Assembly: GCA_020721975.1 (NCBI GenBank)
Contig: DYLR01000003.1
Span: 1-36,400, forward strand
From: Blastopirellula marina
GTDB lineage: Bacteria; Planctomycetota; Phycisphaerae; Sedimentisphaerales; UBA12454
DNA length: 36,400 nucleotides
Reading direction: 5' to 3'
Positions within the stretch are counted from its first letter, which is position 1; each line of letters begins with the position of its first letter. The notes under the pieces are model-generated. The model was not told the DNA's origin. It saw only the letters and a list, made by a program, of their open reading frames with translations, and did no database searches. The position numbers and the translations under genes are program-made. Shown here one piece after another: positions 33,661 through 36,400 of this stretch.

Positions 33661-33684
33661 ACGAGATACGCTTCACGAAATACG
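33661..33684. repeat. 24-base direct repeat, copy 2
   Basis: This 24-base block is identical to 23601-23624. It lies 17 bases before the ATG of the UPF0210 gene, so both copies occupy the ribosome-site region of a downstream gene. Confidence 0.6.
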
Positions 33685-33701
33685 CTTAACAGAGACAACC
33701 G

Positions 33702-35063
33702 ATGAGAATAGCAGTAGAAGAAGTTTTTGAAACGGTAAGGATGACTATCGAGCAGCATTTCGATATCAGAACCGTTACGCTTGGTATAAATCTGAAGGAC
33801 TGCATCGACCGCAATTTAACTGCTATGCGGCGGAGAATAAAAAAACGCATAGTTGAGAAAGGCTCGCAACTCAATAAATTCGCCGACCAGATACAGGCCA
33901 AATACGGCATACCGATTACCAATCGCAGAATAGCCGTAACGCCCGTTGCGCTGCTGCTTGAGCCTCTGCCGAAGCGCATTTCATCGGCGGTAAGCATCGC
34001 AAAAACGCTTGATGAAGCGGCCGGTTCGGCAGGAATAAATTTTATTGGCGGATTCGGTGCACACGTCCAGAAGGGTATGACCGCCGCGGATGAAAATCTT
34101 ATAAATGCCGTTCCGCAGGCCCTTTCGCAGACTAATCGCGTATGCGGGTTTCTGAATCTTGCATCGAGCAGGGCGGGAATGAATATGACGGCCGTTGAAA
34201 TGTTCGGACATACTTTGCTTGAGCTGGCTCATCGCAGCAAAAACGGCATAGGCTGTGCAAAAATTGCTGTCTTTGCAAATGTGCCGGAAGATAATCCGTT
34301 TATGGCCGGAGCTCATCACGGCGTCGGCGAGCCGGATTTTTCGCTCAACATCGGAATAAGCGGACCGGGCGTTGTCCGCGATGTGGTTTTAAATAATCCC
34401 GAATGCGACCTTACGGAATTAAGCGAGGTTATCAAGCGGACTGTTTTTAAAATCACGCGGGCAGGAGAACTGATTGGGCGCGAAATTGCAAAGCTGATGA
34501 AAGTGCCTTTCGGCATAGTTGATATTTCGCTGGCTTCAACCACTGCCCGGGGCGATTCCGTTGCCGAGATTATCGAGGCTATGGGCGTTTCCAGTATGGG
34601 CAGACCCGGCTCGACAGCAGCTCTTGCAATGTTAATGGATGCCGTAAAAAAAGGCGGTGCAATGGCAAGCGGCAATGTCGGCGGCCTTAGCGGCACATTT
34701 ATTCCCGTAAGCGAGGATTCCGGTATGATAAGGGCCGTTAGAGCAGGAGCGCTTTCGCTTGATAAACTTGAAGCTCTGACCAGCGTATGTTCGGTTGGGC
34801 TTGATATGTTTGCCGTGCCGGGCAGCACGCCGGCTGATGTATTGAGCGCAATAATCGCCGACGAACTGGCGATTGGCGTTGTGAATAACAAGACGACTTC
34901 CGTAAGGGTGATACCTGTGCCTGGCAAAAAAGCGGGTGATATTGTTCACTTTGGCGGCCTGCTCGGCAGCGCGCCGATTATGAAAGTGCCGGGATTGGCA
35001 AGTCCGAATTTTATAAAACGCAAAGGCCGAATCCCCGCCGGTATACAGGCGCTGAGAAATTAA
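33702..35063 (+). CDS. UPF0210 (DUF711) family protein
   Basis: This 453-residue protein is full length for UPF0210. It opens with MRIAVEEVFETVRMTIEQHFDIRTVTLGINL, has NFIGGFGAHVQKGMT in the middle and closes with the conserved GGLLGSAPIMKV and FIKRKGRIPAGIQALRN. Distant relationship to pyruvate formate-lyase-like folds has been proposed for the family, but no reaction is established and no radical glycine motif was recognised. It is linked with the small ACT protein upstream, a pairing common in bacteria. ATG 33702 has only a weak purine-rich site before it. Confidence 0.88.
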   Translation: MRIAVEEVFETVRMTIEQHFDIRTVTLGINLKDCIDRNLTAMRRRIKKRIVEKGSQLNKFADQIQAKYGIPITNRRIAVTPVALLLEPLPKRISSAVSIAKTLDEAAGSAGINFIGGFGAHVQKGMTAADENLINAVPQALSQTNRVCGFLNLASSRAGMNMTAVEMFGHTLLELAHRSKNGIGCAKIAVFANVPEDNPFMAGAHHGVGEPDFSLNIGISGPGVVRDVVLNNPECDLTELSEVIKRTVFKITRAGELIGREIAKLMKVPFGIVDISLASTTARGDSVAEIIEAMGVSSMGRPGSTAALAMLMDAVKKGGAMASGNVGGLSGTFIPVSEDSGMIRAVRAGALSLDKLEALTSVCSVGLDMFAVPGSTPADVLSAIIADELAIGVVNNKTTSVRVIPVPGKKAGDIVHFGGLLGSAPIMKVPGLASPNFIKRKGRIPAGIQALRN

Positions 35064-35084
35064 TTATAAAACAGCAGCTTATAC

Positions 35085-35112
35085 TTGATTTACAGTAAAT
35101 TTATGGTAAACT
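35085..35112 (+). promoter_or_regulatory. candidate promoter of the final gene
   Basis: TTGATT (35085-35090) and TAAACT (35107-35112) are 16 bases apart; each matches consensus at 4 of 6. The same TAAACT -10 follows a perfect -35 at 913-918. The predicted start (about 35119) is compatible only with the ATG at 35143, not with the earlier in-frame GTG 35116. Confidence 0.35.
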
Positions 35113-35142
35113 GTTGTGGATTCGATTGCAATAGGAGGTATT

Positions 35143-36348
35143 ATGGTACGTGAACTCATTTTAAGGGCAATCTGCTTTATTGTGCTGATATCGGGGATGT
35201 CTGTTTCTGCCGGTAACCACTGGACAGAACCTCGGCTGGTAACCGAGATTTCTGGTGATTTTAATACGATATCACCGTTCTTGAGTTTTGACGGCAAGTC
35301 TTTGTATTTTGGTGCTGATAAATACCATCGTGATACTTATCTTTTTTATGTTGCAACAAGGCCGCAGTCTGACGGACCATTCGTCTCGGTTGTGGAATTA
35401 TCCCAGCTAAATGATGCCAATGCATATTCATTTATACGGCCGGATGGTCGTGTTGTTTATCGTGGCCCGTCATCTCCAATAACAAATGTATGGGTCTCTG
35501 CCGACAATTTAAGGATATATTATACGACATCTTATGATATCCGTAGCACCACAGTTTATTGCTCTGAAAGAACAGATATATCGCAAGCCTGGGGGCGATC
35601 AAACAGAGCGGTATATACCGATTCAAATTATTATAAATTTAAGCGGGGCAGATGCGGTTTTAGTCTAACCACGGATGAGTTATCGCTGGTTTTTACCATG
35701 CTACGAGATTCGCGTGCACCGTCATCAGATGCTATTTTTACCGTGCAAAGAGAAAGTATCGATGAGAATTTTGGCTCGCCATATCTTTTAGATGATGTAA
35801 ATTCGGAATTTGCAGATTTAGATCCATTTATAATGCCGAACGGCCTGACAATCTATTTTGTGTCTGCCGGAAACAATGGTTTTAAGATTTTTCGTGCAGA
35901 CAGGCCGACGAAGGCCGATCCGTTTGCAAATATGGAAATGATTTCTGATATTGGTGTACCCGGCTGTGATTTGCGATGTCCGGCTCTTAGCGCAGATGGC
36001 AATACCATATATTTTGAGGTTCAAAAAAATATAGATGGACGGCAGGTTAGCTCAAAAATATACTATTCCAGATTAATTCAAGATCCTGCCGAATTAGCCA
36101 AACATCTTATAAAGCATGCTGTTCTCGAAAAAGAAAATGCCGCTAATGCCCTTTCTGCCGCAATGGAGTTTGAGCGTCAGGCTATCCAGGAACTTCAGCA
36201 AATCAAATATGACCATCACCGCAATGTATTTCAAAAACGTTTGTTAAGAGCTAAAGTCTTTCTTACTACAGCGATGTTTAAACAGTGGCTTGCTGAAGAA
36301 GCCATAGAAAAGAGTTTGGAAGATCTTGACAAGGCGATGGCTTTCTAA
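35143..36348 (+). CDS. secreted TolB/PD40-like beta-propeller protein
   Basis: This 401-residue protein begins with a signal peptide (RELILRAICFIVLISGMSVSA, cleavage likely near residue 23). Several blade-like repeats of the PD40/TolB type follow: SFDGKSLYFGADKY, NGLTIYFVSAG and SADGNTIYFEV. The last 85 residues (from about 315) are charged and helical with Ala/Glu/Gln/Lys-rich heptads, likely a coiled coil. It is probably periplasmic or envelope-associated and binds other proteins; no catalytic motif was seen. ATG 35143 is chosen for AGGAGG at 35133-35138 and for the signal peptide. Its coding sequence looks richer in A/T than the upstream genes. The 52 bases after it hold nothing recognised. 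Confidence 0.75.
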   Translation: MVRELILRAICFIVLISGMSVSAGNHWTEPRLVTEISGDFNTISPFLSFDGKSLYFGADKYHRDTYLFYVATRPQSDGPFVSVVELSQLNDANAYSFIRPDGRVVYRGPSSPITNVWVSADNLRIYYTTSYDIRSTTVYCSERTDISQAWGRSNRAVYTDSNYYKFKRGRCGFSLTTDELSLVFTMLRDSRAPSSDAIFTVQRESIDENFGSPYLLDDVNSEFADLDPFIMPNGLTIYFVSAGNNGFKIFRADRPTKADPFANMEMISDIGVPGCDLRCPALSADGNTIYFEVQKNIDGRQVSSKIYYSRLIQDPAELAKHLIKHAVLEKENAANALSAAMEFERQAIQELQQIKYDHHRNVFQKRLLRAKVFLTTAMFKQWLAEEAIEKSLEDLDKAMAF

Positions 36349-36400
36349 TATGACAGCGCTAATGGCCGTCTAATTTTTTCCTTTTTCGTTCATCTGTTCT

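Overview
The window looks like a chromosomal segment of an anaerobic, fermentative bacterium. The best guess is a Phycisphaerae-type planctomycete. That assignment is an inference from an orphan dockerin-like tail, a PheT that lacks its tRNA-binding OB insert, DNA-binding-domain-first response regulators, an HDOD-fused histidine kinase, and many word-like intergenic repeats. No rRNA or marker phylogeny is available here to confirm it.

Layout. 1-82 may be the tail of an upstream gene. 83-965 is mostly non-coding: repeat blocks, a tRNA-Ala(GGC) with its own promoter, then a strong promoter for a two-gene signalling operon (HTH-receiver regulator, HDOD-GAF histidine kinase; 966-3862). 3863-4413 is a large repeat cluster. 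An orphan dockerin-like fragment and a COG2509 FAD-dependent dehydrogenase follow on the minus strand (4414-6348). 6349-7088 holds more repeats, then a consensus promoter and a roughly 270-base structured leader ending in an intrinsic terminator just before nusA. nusA-infB-rbfA plus a degenerate endonuclease III-like gene run to 12257. 12486-18310 is a five-gene oligopeptide ABC transporter operon. 18338-19223 holds a STAS protein and a double-ACT protein, closed by a terminator.

19460-28255 is the metabolic core: a lone receiver protein, a trimeric NAD-linked [FeFe]-hydrogenase (NuoE-like, NuoF-like, HydA), a cytosolic GAF histidine kinase, the maturases HydG and HydE, and the NADH-sensing repressor Rex. 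HydF is not in the window. The likely reading is NADH-dependent hydrogen production tied to fermentative redox balance, with a dedicated two-component pair and Rex nearby. The NuoF-like subunit is short and lacks the ferredoxin-like C-terminal domain of the well-studied electron-bifurcating enzymes, and the HydA L1 motif reads TSCSPGW. thiC and pheT lie on the minus strand (28271-31895). A PEGA lipoprotein, surE, an ACT protein plus UPF0210 pair, and a secreted beta-propeller-like protein complete the plus strand to 36348.

The most unusual structures outside ordinary genes are these. (1) A family of roughly 120-180 base nested palindromic repeats occurs in three copies, embedded in larger modular blocks. 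(2) Repeat words form the ends of several genes. (3) The nusA leader carries two tiny ORFs and four hairpins. (4) A perfect 16-bp inverted repeat stands directly before hydG. (5) A perfect 12-bp dyad stands upstream of the hydrogenase operon.
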